From Streptomyces roseolilacinus (GTDB lineage Bacteria > Actinomycetota > Actinomycetes > Streptomycetales > Streptomycetaceae), in NCBI RefSeq assembly GCF_014649335.1, contig NZ_BMSV01000007.1, positions 168,677 through 232,676 on the forward strand: a DNA stretch of 64,000 nt, in the 5' to 3' direction. The stretch's first letter is position 1. Each line of letters starts with the position of its first letter. Both the position numbers and the translations under genes were made by a program. Positions 41,446 to 48,240 of the stretch are shown one piece after another. The notes under the pieces were generated by a model that saw only the letters and a list, made by a program, of their open reading frames with translations, was not told the DNA's origin and did no database searches.

Positions 41446-41501
41446 GGCGGCGTGCTGGTCGTGATGGACCTCCGAAGGAGGCGATCGCTGTTCCGTCACG
41501 G

Positions 41502-42245
41502 CTAGGAGGGTGGATCGTCCAGGCGCTCCAAGGTGAGTTGATAGGCGTTCCTCAGCCGCGTGAAGTCGTAGAAGTCCCCCTGCGGCTCGCGCTTGACGGT
41601 CAATAGCCCTTGTGCTTCGAGCTCCTTGCGGCCCTTGGTCCACGTGTCTGAGGACAGGTTGTAGCGCTGACGCCTCGCCGTGTGGATGTATCGAGGCTCC
41701 GAGTGCCCTCCAAGGGCTTCTCTGAGGGCAAAGAGTAGGGCTGTTGCCGTTGGCGACAGATAGAGGAGCCAGCCCCGCGTCCAGAACTCGACCGGCATGC
41801 CGACGTAGCGGCCCTCCTCCCTTGGTTGCGTGTACACCCCTCCATCACCGGTGGCGCTCCGCAGGGTGATCGCCGAGGGCCGCCCCCACTGCGGCTGGAG
41901 GTCGATGAACTGGTTCTCTTCCAGCCACTTCAAGTTGCTGGCCACCCGCCTCGGCCCCGTCCTCGGGTCGAGTGCGAGCATCTGCGTCCAGCCGTTCGGG
42001 CCCGGCGGTCTGCGCAGGTCAAAGGGCTCTTTCGTGGCCATCATGGTGATGCACAGGTAAAGCCGGAGACGCACCTTGCCGCCGCGTCCGCCTTGGATGA
42101 GCCGAGCCAGCGGCGGAGGCGAGTCGCCGTCCTCAGGCGCGATGACGAACGCCGGCGGGAAGGGGATGTGCCCCCGCCTCTTCGCCTTGTCCGCTGCCCC
42201 CTGCAGGTAGGCGAGCGCCTCAGACTGACGTCCATCGAGCGGCAC
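41502..42245 (-). CDS. winged-helix protein of unknown function (element 3)
   Basis: 247 residues from GTG 42245, with GGAAGG at good spacing. The middle and end contain two helix-turn-helix-like stretches (GPRRVASNLKWLEENQFIDL and SSDTWTKGRKELEAQGLLTV), with a central RLYLCITMMAT strand-rich part. The layout resembles plasmid or element replication-control proteins with tandem winged helices, but it has no HUH or primase motif, so I do not call it an initiator. It is one of few intact genes in the relic, implying selection or recent arrival. Confidence 0.75.
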   Translation of the reverse strand: MPLDGRQSEALAYLQGAADKAKRRGHIPFPPAFVIAPEDGDSPPPLARLIQGGRGGKVRLRLYLCITMMATKEPFDLRRPPGPNGWTQMLALDPRTGPRRVASNLKWLEENQFIDLQPQWGRPSAITLRSATGDGGVYTQPREEGRYVGMPVEFWTRGWLLYLSPTATALLFALREALGGHSEPRYIHTARRQRYNLSSDTWTKGRKELEAQGLLTVKREPQGDFYDFTRLRNAYQLTLERLDDPPS

Positions 42246-42546
42246 GTCTTTTACCTTCCTGCAGGAGAAACAGGGATATGGGGCTAAACGGGGTACACGG
42301 GGGTGCTTGGAGCTTCTCTATGGATCCCGTCACGGGGGTTGAGAGATTACAGCAAGAGCGTAGACCTATACGACACGAAGGGAGACTACTCCTCTGCTGA
42401 CGTCGAGTGACTCCTGCGCAGACGACAAACACCCCTTTTGACGTGGTGTTTTCTCCCTGTCAGCATCGCCTCAGTCAAGCCGGAGATCGTCGCGTGGCCC
42501 ACCTGGGATGCTGCCGCGATTCCACGGATGAGGGGATTGATAGAGG
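42246..42546. other. divergent intergenic region in element 3
   Basis: 301 bp between the winged-helix gene and the small membrane-protein gene; no gene seen. It is relatively AT-rich for this genome (AGAGATTACAGCAAGAGCG, CCTATACGACACG) and presumably holds both promoters. Confidence 0.5.
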
Positions 42547-42744
42547 TTGTCCAACCACGACTCATCGCTCCGAGGCCTCTGGGCGGCGGTCATCGTGCTC
42601 GGTGCACTCATGGCTGCCATGCTGAGCACCGCCGCTCTCTGGACGGCGGGAGCGCCTGCGTACGCCGCGCTGGGGGGAGGGGGTGTCACCTTCATCGGTG
42701 TAGCCACCCTGGGGTTCACCCTGAGGAAGTTCTTGACCGAGTGA
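42547..42744 (+). CDS. small membrane protein (element 3)
   Basis: 65 residues if read from TTG 42547 (GAGG four bases earlier). Two hydrophobic segments (WAAVIVLGALMAAMLSTAAL and ALGGGGVTFIGVATLGFTL) and a short basic end suggest a hairpin in the membrane. No family recognised. Small two-TM proteins of this kind are common in Streptomyces mobile elements. Confidence 0.55.
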   Translation: MSNHDSSLRGLWAAVIVLGALMAAMLSTAALWTAGAPAYAALGGGGVTFIGVATLGFTLRKFLTE

Positions 42745-42939
42745 GGAGCGAGGCGTGATGCCGTGAGGCTCTGAGTAGTCGATGTGGGTGCTCAGAGCCG
42801 TCCGGACGGTACGGCGGGAGAAGTCTGAGCTTGTTCTCCGGGGCTGAGCCGTCGGCGTGCTGCTGTCCGCCGCGGTTGCGCCTCCCCCTCTGCGGCGAGT
42901 GCTGGAAGCATTCCAGCGTCCGACGACGAAGGGGACAGG

Positions 42940-43116
42940 ATGGTTCAGCCGAAGTGCGGTGCTCCTACCCAGAGCGGAGGCCGCTGCCAGAACAAGGCGG
43001 TCACGGGTACCTCGCGGTGCTCCAAGCACCAGGGACCGTGGTCCCCTTATGGGGTCGAGCAGCGGAAGAAGAAAGAAGCCGAAGCCAAGATGAAGAAGCT
43101 TCGGAAGAGGCGGTAG
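42940..43116 (+). CDS. small CxxH zinc-finger-like protein (element 3)
   Basis: 58 residues from ATG 42940 with AAGGGGACAGG directly upstream. Starts MVQPKCGAPTQSGGRCQNKA and has SRCSKHQG: the cysteine/histidine pattern C-x9-C-x9-C-x2-H of small element-borne zinc-finger-like proteins. It ends in a Lys/Arg-rich coiled tail (KKKEAEAKMKKLRKRR), so it may bind nucleic acid. Function unknown. Confidence 0.7.
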   Translation: MVQPKCGAPTQSGGRCQNKAVTGTSRCSKHQGPWSPYGVEQRKKKEAEAKMKKLRKRR

Positions 43117-43245
43117 AGGGCCGTCGAGCGCAGCCGGCTGACATCTAAAACTGACATCAACGGCGACGGATGACGGCGGTCGCACACGAGCTGCCATGGC
43201 GGTGGTGACCAGCGATCCGCCCTTGGTGAGAGCGCCCCGCACGAG

Positions 43246-43288
43246 CTTACAAAGCAGATGTCGGCGGTTCGAAACCGTCCGCGCCCAC
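43246..43288. repeat. att core copy 4 (left end of element 4)
   Basis: 43 of 43 bases identical to copy 1, followed by CAGCGAGAAGG and a hairpin. Confidence 0.95.
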
Positions 43289-43295
43289 CAGCGAG

Positions 43296-43327
43296 AAGGC
43301 CCCCAGCCGATCACGGCTGGGGGTCTT
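43296..43327. terminator. hairpin after att copy 4
   Basis: A 14-bp stem (AAGGCCCCCAGCCG with CGGCTGGGGGTCTT, one G-U) and an ATCA loop. Confidence 0.8.
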
Positions 43328-43358
43328 TGACATCCGGCGCTGACGTCAACGGCGCCGG

Positions 43359-43494
43359 TCACCGGCGGTCGGGGCGCCTCCTGAGCAGTCTGTCCGTGTG
43401 GCTGACGGCCTCACGCTGGGTGTCCTGCACGACGTGCGTGTGCACGTTCATGGTCACGGCGATCTGGCTGTGCCCGAGGATCTCCATGACGACG
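43359..43494 (-). pseudogene. integrase C-terminal fragment of element 4
   Basis: About 44 codons: VVMEILGHSQIAVTMNVHTH (second catalytic His; the Tyr of MNIYTH is changed to His) and VVQDTQREAVSHTDRLLRRR, ending PDRR at 43359. The HxxR box and everything before it have been replaced by an IS5 transposase fragment in the same frame. Confidence 0.85.
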
Positions 43495-43635
43495 GCGCGG
43501 ATGTGGGAGCCGTCCGCGCACGCGCGGGACCAGTCGAGTTCGCCGGCCGCGTTCAATTCGACGAGCAGGATGCGGTGCAGTCGGTCGAAGGCCCCGGCCT
43601 GCTGACACCACTCCAGGCGCCGCCAACAGGTCTGC
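43495..43635 (-). pseudogene. IS5 family transposase, internal fragment
   Basis: Reading the minus strand, CWRRLEWCQQAGAFDRLHRI continues as LLVELNAAGELDWSRACADG and SHIRA, the central block of IS5-type transposases including the first catalytic Asp region (ADGSHIRA). It joins without a gap to the integrase remnant, and both ends of the transposase are missing. Confidence 0.75.
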
Positions 43636-43734
43636 CCGGAACCGAATCCCGGCTCCGGTGGCAGGAGTTGCCAGGTTGTTCGCCGGCCTGGGCATCACTG
43701 GGGATCTTGGTGATGTGAGGGCGCAACGGGGAGG

Positions 43735-44169
43735 TCAGCGAGGTGCCGCGAGTACGTCCCGGAGTACGTTCTCGAGCGTGACGCGGGCCAGTTCGTGTCT
43801 CAGCGTCTCCTCGATGCCCTCGTAGATGCCCTGCATTGTCGGCTGGATGCCGCGACCCACCACGCATCCCTGGTCCGGGGTGGTGCGGTGCATTGCGAAC
43901 AGCGGGCCGGGTTCCACTGCCTCGTACACGTCGAGCAGGGTGATCGACTCCAGCTCGCGTGCCAGCGACCAGCCCGCGCCCACGCCCCGCCGTGACTCCA
44001 CGAGCCCGGCCCTGCGCAGCTCGCCGAGCAGCCGTCTGATCACCACGGGGTTGGTGTTCGCGCTGGTCGCGATCTGCTCGGAGGTGGCGACCTCATGGCC
44101 CTGGCGCTGGTAGAGGCCGATCCAGGCCAGCGCGTGGGCGGCGATGGTCAGCCTGCTGTTGGCGCTCAT
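43735..44169 (-). CDS. Rrf2 family transcriptional regulator
   Basis: 144 residues from ATG 44169 with GGAGGAGCCC upstream. Rrf2 winged helix: LTIAAHALAWIGLYQRQGHE, then ATSEQIATSANTNPVVIRRL and LVESRRGVGAGWSLAR. A single Cys remains in DQGCVVGRG; Rrf2 regulators with three Cys bind Fe-S clusters, so a cluster is unlikely here, but one-Cys redox sensing is possible. It is divergent from the SDR gene, with a compound palindromic operator between them, so it very probably represses both genes. Confidence 0.9.
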   Translation of the reverse strand: MSANSRLTIAAHALAWIGLYQRQGHEVATSEQIATSANTNPVVIRRLLGELRRAGLVESRRGVGAGWSLARELESITLLDVYEAVEPGPLFAMHRTTPDQGCVVGRGIQPTMQGIYEGIEETLRHELARVTLENVLRDVLAAPR

Positions 44170-44198
44170 GGGCTCCTCCTCTCGGCCGCAACGCTTCA

Positions 44199-44264
44199 TG
44201 TTACGACGGCGCAGTCGTAACAGTGAATGTTGCAACAGCCTGTCGTAACAATTAATGTTGCGAC
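44199..44264. promoter_or_regulatory. compound palindromic operator between Rrf2 and SDR genes
   Basis: Three dyads in 66 bp: TGTTACGAC-6 bp-GTCGTAACA (44199-44222, perfect), TGTTGCAACA (44228-44237, perfect), and GTCGTAACA-5 bp-TGTTGCGAC (44242-44264, one mismatch). All share the half-site TGTT(A/G)CGAC. It is located exactly between the divergent genes. Confidence 0.8.
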
Positions 44265-44297
44265 TGCTGGGAAGGGTCAATCAACGAGGTGAGAAGA

Positions 44298-45047
44298 ATG
44301 AGCAAGCCACTCACGGGCAAGGTCGCCCTGGTCACCGGGGGGTCGCGCGGACTGGGAGCCGCGACCGTACGGCTGCTGGCCGAGCAGGGCGCCGACGTCG
44401 CCTTCACCTACGTCAACTCCGAGAAGCAGGCGCAGGCCGTCGTCGACGAGGTGCACGGCAAGGGAGCCAAGGCCGTCGCCTTCCAGTCCGACCAGGCGGA
44501 CACGAGCCGGGCGTCGGCACTGATCGACGACGTGGTCGCGCACTTCGGCGGCCTGGACATCCTCGTCAACAACGCGGCGATCTCCGTGGCCGGCACGGTG
44601 GACGACCCGGACGCCGACACCGCCGCACTGGACCGGATGCACGCCACCAACTACCTCGGCGTGATCGCCCTCATCCGGGCCGCCTCCCGAGTGCTGCGCA
44701 CGGGCGGCCGCATCATCACGGTGAGTTCCGGACTGGGCTCCCGGGTCGGTGCCCCGGGCGTTGCCGACTACGCGGCGACCAAGTCCGGGATCGAGAGGTA
44801 CACCATGGGCGTCGCACGCGACCTCGGGCCCCGGAACATCACGGCCAACGTCGTGGAGGCCGGGCTGATGGAGGGCGGCATGCAGCCGCCGGACCCCGAG
44901 ACCCTCAAGGCCCTGCTCAGCTCGCTGTCCCTGCAGCGCATGGGGCACCCCGACGAAATCGCCGCGGCGATCGCCTTCCTGGCGAGCCCCGCCGCGTCGT
45001 ACGTCACGGGCGCGGTGCTGGACGCCCACGGCGGCTACAACGCCTGA
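44298..45047 (+). CDS. short-chain dehydrogenase/reductase (SDR)
   Basis: 249 residues from ATG 44298 (GAGGTGAGAAG upstream). Rossmann dinucleotide motif GGSRGLGA near the N-terminus, NNAA (DILVNNAAISVAG), a catalytic Ser in ITVSSGLGSR, and Tyr-x3-Lys (DYAATKSG). NADP preference is suggested by the Thr/Gly-Gly-Ser-Arg start. It has the classical SDR length, like FabG-type 3-oxoacyl reductases or quinone/aldehyde reductases. Controlled by the divergent Rrf2 regulator, it could detoxify an electrophile. A terminator hairpin follows at 45063. Confidence 0.93.
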   Translation: MSKPLTGKVALVTGGSRGLGAATVRLLAEQGADVAFTYVNSEKQAQAVVDEVHGKGAKAVAFQSDQADTSRASALIDDVVAHFGGLDILVNNAAISVAGTVDDPDADTAALDRMHATNYLGVIALIRAASRVLRTGGRIITVSSGLGSRVGAPGVADYAATKSGIERYTMGVARDLGPRNITANVVEAGLMEGGMQPPDPETLKALLSSLSLQRMGHPDEIAAAIAFLASPAASYVTGAVLDAHGGYNA

Positions 45048-45062
45048 ACCCGAACTCCTGCC

Positions 45063-45098
45063 GCGCGCCCCGAAGGACATCGCGTCTTCGGGGCGCGC
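45063..45098 (+). terminator. terminator after the SDR gene
   Basis: A perfect 13-bp stem (GCGCGCCCCGAAG with CTTCGGGGCGCGC), loop GACATCGCGT, 15 bp after the stop codon. Confidence 0.8.
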
Positions 45099-45274
45099 AC
45101 CGCCAACGACCCGCGTGTGCGTGGACACGCCTCAAGAAGCCCGGATCGTGATCGTGCGGGGAAGCGGGGCCGCACGGTGGAAACGCCGAGTTCGGCGGAG
45201 GCAGGCGCCAGTCGTGTGCCCAGGTCGGCGTCCCTCCCGACCGCGAATGGTCGCGTCTTCCCGAGCTCATGGCT

Positions 45275-45997
45275 TCAGTCGGACGCCTGGTGGGCCGCCA
45301 CTTCCCCGTCGTTCAGCGCGTCACTGATCTCCCGGAGGCGTTCCTCGGGCAGGGCGAAGGCGTTGCCGGGGTTTCGATACGAGTGCCCGCCGTCGTTGAA
45401 GCAGACGCCGCCTGCAGACCTCCAGTGGGCAGGAGCCCATTGGCCCTGGTTCTCCAGGAGCGTGCCCGCCACTTCGGCGGGCTCCTCGATCAAGGTGAGC
45501 GCCGTGAGCGCGGCGGTGAGGGCGGCGGTCGCGTCGTCGGGAAGCAGGGCGTCACCGAGTGCCGGGAAGAGCAACAGGAGACGGGCGTCGGGGTCGGTGA
45601 CGCCCTCCGTCGCCGGCTGTCGGGCAGCGGAGAGCAGTTCCGGCCAGGCCATGCCGGGCCCCATGAAGTGACCGTCGTCCGTGGCGAGGGTTTCCGCTGC
45701 GGGCCACGACGGGTGGTGTATCAGGTAGTCCACTCCGTGTTCGCCCTCGATGTTGCGGTAGACGACGTGGATGGTGTGCCCGGAGGAGAGGGGCACGCTG
45801 AACGCCGGCCACTCGTGCTCGGCGGACAGCACGCGGTACAGCTCCATGGCCGCGTCCCAGTCGGCACCGAACGCGGCTCGCTGCGCGTCCTCACCGCGCA
45901 GGCCGGTACCGAGGTGGACGGGCCAGAACAACGGATCGTCCAGGTAGGCGGTGCCCTGGACCAGAGGTCCGTCTTCGTATCCGGGGATCTTCAGCAC
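45275..45997 (-). CDS. hypothetical protein, 240 residues
   Basis: Read from GTG 45997 (VLKIPGYEDGPLVQGTAYLD). It is an acidic, soluble protein with aromatic motifs (HPSWPAAETLATDDGHFMGP, GQWAPAHWRSAGGVCFNDGG) and a helical C-terminus (EERLREISDALNDGE). The pattern resembles SMI1/KNR4- or immunity-type proteins in overall design, but I cannot make a firm family assignment. Third-position GC bias supports real coding. No strong ribosome binding site is visible; a longer open frame upstream is low complexity and overlaps the fifth element relic. Confidence 0.75.
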   Translation of the reverse strand: MLKIPGYEDGPLVQGTAYLDDPLFWPVHLGTGLRGEDAQRAAFGADWDAAMELYRVLSAEHEWPAFSVPLSSGHTIHVVYRNIEGEHGVDYLIHHPSWPAAETLATDDGHFMGPGMAWPELLSAARQPATEGVTDPDARLLLLFPALGDALLPDDATAALTAALTALTLIEEPAEVAGTLLENQGQWAPAHWRSAGGVCFNDGGHSYRNPGNAFALPEERLREISDALNDGEVAAHQASD

Positions 45998-46035
45998 GTG
46001 AGGATGGTGGCACGAGGGACGGACACCGCCTCGGG

Positions 46036-46185
46036 GTCCGCGCCCGCAGCGGGAGGGGCCCAGGCGATCGCGGCTGGGGGTCTTCGACGGCCGGTTCCGG
46101 CAACGGCGGTGGTGGTCGCCCGCGGCCGGGGCGCCTCCCGAGCCGGCGGTCCGCCTGGTCGGTGGTTTCACGCCGTGCGTCGCGG
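46036..46185. mobile_element. fossil left end of a fifth element (half att + hairpin + integrase end)
   Basis: Starting with GTCCGCGCCC (right part of the att core), the sequence aligns base by base with the region after att copy 4: a hairpin-like GGCGATCGCGGCTGGGGGTCTT block, then GGGGCGCCTCC and the end of an integrase gene. On the minus strand it reads DARRETTDQADRRLGRRPGR, the counterpart of DERRREAMGHMDRLLRRRRP in element 2. The left half of the att core is lost. Confidence 0.65.
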
Positions 46186-46318
46186 GTGGTGCGGGTGGGT
46201 GAGGGGTGGAGGGGCCGGGGGTTCGACCGGTTGTCCCGTCGGGGGGTGGAGGTGCGGCCGGTGTTCTCGTCCGGGTGCTCGTGCATGTTTTCCCGCTTCG
46301 GGAGGGAAACCGACCTCG

Positions 46319-47008
46319 ATGGGAACTGACGAGCTGACCGACGTCCTGGCCGACGCCCAGGGATTCCTGTTCGACTTCGACGGGCCCCTGTGCGATGTCT
46401 TCGCCGGGCGCCCCGCACCGCGGGTGGCCGGGGAACTGACGGAACTGGCGGTGGGCTGGGAGCCCGCCCTCGCCGAACGGCTGCACGGGGTGGACGACCC
46501 GATCGAAGTGCTGCGCCTGGTGCACGCGGCGGACGTCGACCTCGGGCACGAGGTGGAACGCGCACTGACGGCGGCCGAGGTGGAGGCGGTCGCGGTGGCG
46601 GGAGCCCCCACGCCGGGAGGGGCGGCGGCGCTGAGGGCGGCGAGGGAGGCGGGGCGGCGGGTCGCGGTCGTCAGCAACAACTCGGCGGAGTGCGTCCGGG
46701 CGTACCTCGACCGGCATGACCTCTCCGCGTACGTGCTGGAGGTGGTGGGGCGGGCCGAGCACCAGCCGGACCTCATGAAGCCGAACCCGCATCCCCTCAT
46801 CACCGCGGCCGAGAGCCTCGGCGTGGACGTGACGCGCTGCGTGCTCATCGGGGACTCGGTCACCGACGTCCAGGCCGCGCACGCCGTCGGCGCCGTCGCG
46901 ATCGGCTACGCCGGCGGGACCGACCAGCCCGAGCTGCTCGTCGAGGCCGGGGCCGACGCCGTCATCCGGACCATGCAAGCCGTCGCGGACGTCCTGGAGT
47001 CCGAGTAG
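46319..47008 (+). CDS. HAD family hydrolase (phosphoglycolate phosphatase-like)
   Basis: 229 residues from ATG 46319 (GGAGGG upstream). HAD motifs: FLFDFDGPLCD (the two Asp), VAVVSNNS (motif II), KPNPHP (motif III Lys) and LIGDSVTDVQAAHAVG (motif IV). The alpha-helical cap lies between motifs I and II. It is a cytosolic phosphatase of unknown substrate, of the phosphoglycolate/beta-phosphoglucomutase-like class. It is the first clearly chromosomal gene to the right of the element stack. Confidence 0.9.
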   Translation: MGTDELTDVLADAQGFLFDFDGPLCDVFAGRPAPRVAGELTELAVGWEPALAERLHGVDDPIEVLRLVHAADVDLGHEVERALTAAEVEAVAVAGAPTPGGAAALRAAREAGRRVAVVSNNSAECVRAYLDRHDLSAYVLEVVGRAEHQPDLMKPNPHPLITAAESLGVDVTRCVLIGDSVTDVQAAHAVGAVAIGYAGGTDQPELLVEAGADAVIRTMQAVADVLESE

Positions 47009-47104
47009 GCCGAACCAGAAGGCGACGGAGAGCCCCCCGACCCCCGAAGATGACGGCTCGGCTCAGCCGCTGGGGTTCACCGCCGAGGCGGCCGACCGCG
47101 CCGC

Positions 47105-47644
47105 TCACACCTCGGTCCACGGGCCGGTGGACTCGCCCTTCGGGATCCAGAGCAGTGGCTGGCTCGTGCGGCAGTACTCGTCCGCCCCCTCGTCCCAGGG
47201 GAACCGCCCGGCCCGGTCCGGCCAGAACAGCTGGGTGATCGGCAGGGGCGGGGCCTGGTAGAAGTCGACGCCCGCGCCGAAGAAGTCGAGGTACCAGCTG
47301 GGGTGGACGGGCCGGACGGTCACGTCGTGGCCGTTGAGGACGTCGCCCCGGCGCTGGTCGGGCTCCAGCGGGGCGCCGTCCCGGACGGCCGCGGCGGCGC
47401 TGTTCGCCACGCGCATCGCGGTCGGGGACGGCAGGCCGAACACGCTGACCTCGGGGCTGCGCAGGGTGTGCCAGAGGCCGATGGAGTAGCCCCAGTCACC
47501 GGGGGAGTCGCCGCCGGCCACGCCCATGACGTGCCAGCCGAACTCCGTGACGTTCCCGGCTACGCGGCTGTCGCGCTCCTCCCACGCCGGGCCGCCCCGT
47601 TCGGTCGGGGCGCAGAGGAGGCAGAAGCACGGGGACTCGTTCAT
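47105..47644 (-). CDS. DUF4262 domain protein
   Basis: 179 residues from ATG 47644 (MNESPCFCLLCAPTERGGPA). Family landmarks are FGWHVMGVAGGDSPGDWGYS, IGLWHTLRSPEVSVFGLP and the C-terminal aromatic part (SWYLDFFGAGVDFYQ, QLFWPDRAGRFPWDEG). The N-terminal CxxC suggests bound zinc. DUF4262 proteins are small soluble actinobacterial proteins of unknown function. Confidence 0.87.
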   Translation of the reverse strand: MNESPCFCLLCAPTERGGPAWEERDSRVAGNVTEFGWHVMGVAGGDSPGDWGYSIGLWHTLRSPEVSVFGLPSPTAMRVANSAAAAVRDGAPLEPDQRRGDVLNGHDVTVRPVHPSWYLDFFGAGVDFYQAPPLPITQLFWPDRAGRFPWDEGADEYCRTSQPLLWIPKGESTGPWTEV

Positions 47645-47748
47645 CCGAGGAGGGTAGCCGGTGGCCCGGTACGGCTCCGATCGGTCCCCGGCGGGTTTCC
47701 CGCGGCTCCAGGGGCCGGTCCTGCCGGGAGCCGGCGCGTGGGGGCCGG

Positions 47749-47919
47749 ATGACCTCGCCCCGCCGGGGGCCCGTGCGGGGACTCGGGGCCGTGTTCGTCG
47801 CCCTGCTCGCCGCACTGACCGTTCCCGCCCGGGCGCGGACGGCCACGATCCGGCTGGAGGAGGCGCGGGAGGCCCGGCGGGGCGGTGGTGGTCAGGCCGC
47901 CGGGGAGGAGCGGTGGTAG
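47749..47919 (+). CDS. possible small secreted protein
   Basis: 56 codons: MTSPRRGPVRGLGAVFVALL, then AALTVPARARTATIRLEEAR and a Gly-rich end. It has a good Sec-signal appearance (basic start, hydrophobic core, AxA near residues 28-30) and GC-rich third positions. No ribosome binding site is obvious, and the 3' end overlaps the DUF2087 gene by 28 bp on the other strand. It may equally be chance. Confidence 0.3.
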   Translation: MTSPRRGPVRGLGAVFVALLAALTVPARARTATIRLEEAREARRGGGGQAAGEERW

Positions 47920-48173
47920 GCGCCGCCGTCCCTGGTGCGGGTCAGGTGGCCTGACGTGACCAGGTAGCGGCGGAGGGCCGAGCAGTCCGGGTGGACGGTG
48001 CGCAGCGCCTCGTTGACCTCGGGCTCCGTGTAGGTGCGGCCCTGTTCGAAGAGGGTCTGCGCCAGGTGGGCCAGCAGCTGTTCGCGGCGGGCCGGCCTGC
48101 GGGGGACGGTGGTGAGGCGGCCCTCGCCGTCGAAGAGGGCGGACACGCTGTGCGACGTACGGTGCTCCGGCAT
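47892..48173 (-). CDS. DUF2087 domain protein, possible transcriptional regulator
   Basis: 93 residues forming one DUF2087 winged-helix-like domain: FDGEGRLTTVPRRPARREQL, then LFEQGRTYTEPEVNEALRTV, HPDCSALRRYLVTSGHLTRT and DGGAYHRS. The domain occurs alone or fused to ArsR/SorB-type helix-turn-helix parts and is considered DNA-binding. No partner gene is evident. Confidence 0.87.
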   Translation of the reverse strand: MPEHRTSHSVSALFDGEGRLTTVPRRPARREQLLAHLAQTLFEQGRTYTEPEVNEALRTVHPDCSALRRYLVTSGHLTRTRDGGAYHRSSPAA

Positions 48174-48240
48174 GACGGGCAGCCTCGCAGGCGGCGTGCT
48201 CGTCCCGCAACGGGTTTGTCGGGCCGCCCCGCCGGCCGCG

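Larger units (their letters stand above)
41172..43288. mobile_element. relic of a third integrated element (element 3)
   Basis: About 2.1 kb between att copies 3 and 4. It keeps a degenerate integrase end, an intact winged-helix gene (41502-42245), a small membrane protein gene and a small CxxH protein gene. Confidence 0.75.
43246..46045. mobile_element. relic of a fourth integrated element (element 4)
   Basis: From att copy 4 to the truncated fifth att half-copy at 46036. It contains an integrase end fused to an IS5 transposase piece, then an Rrf2/SDR pair and one hypothetical gene. No replication or transfer gene remains. That the last three genes are element cargo, rather than chromosomal genes caught between relics, is inference. 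Confidence 0.6.

Noticed and set aside
41502..42245. Calling the winged-helix protein of element 3 a replication initiator
   Set aside because: Tandem winged helices would fit, but neither an HUH nor a primase motif, nor nearby iterons, can be seen; left as unknown.
28077..46185. The att-bounded region as a prophage
   Set aside because: No capsid, tail, terminase, portal or lysis gene is present; the intact part is a RepSA/TraSA/Spd-type AICE.
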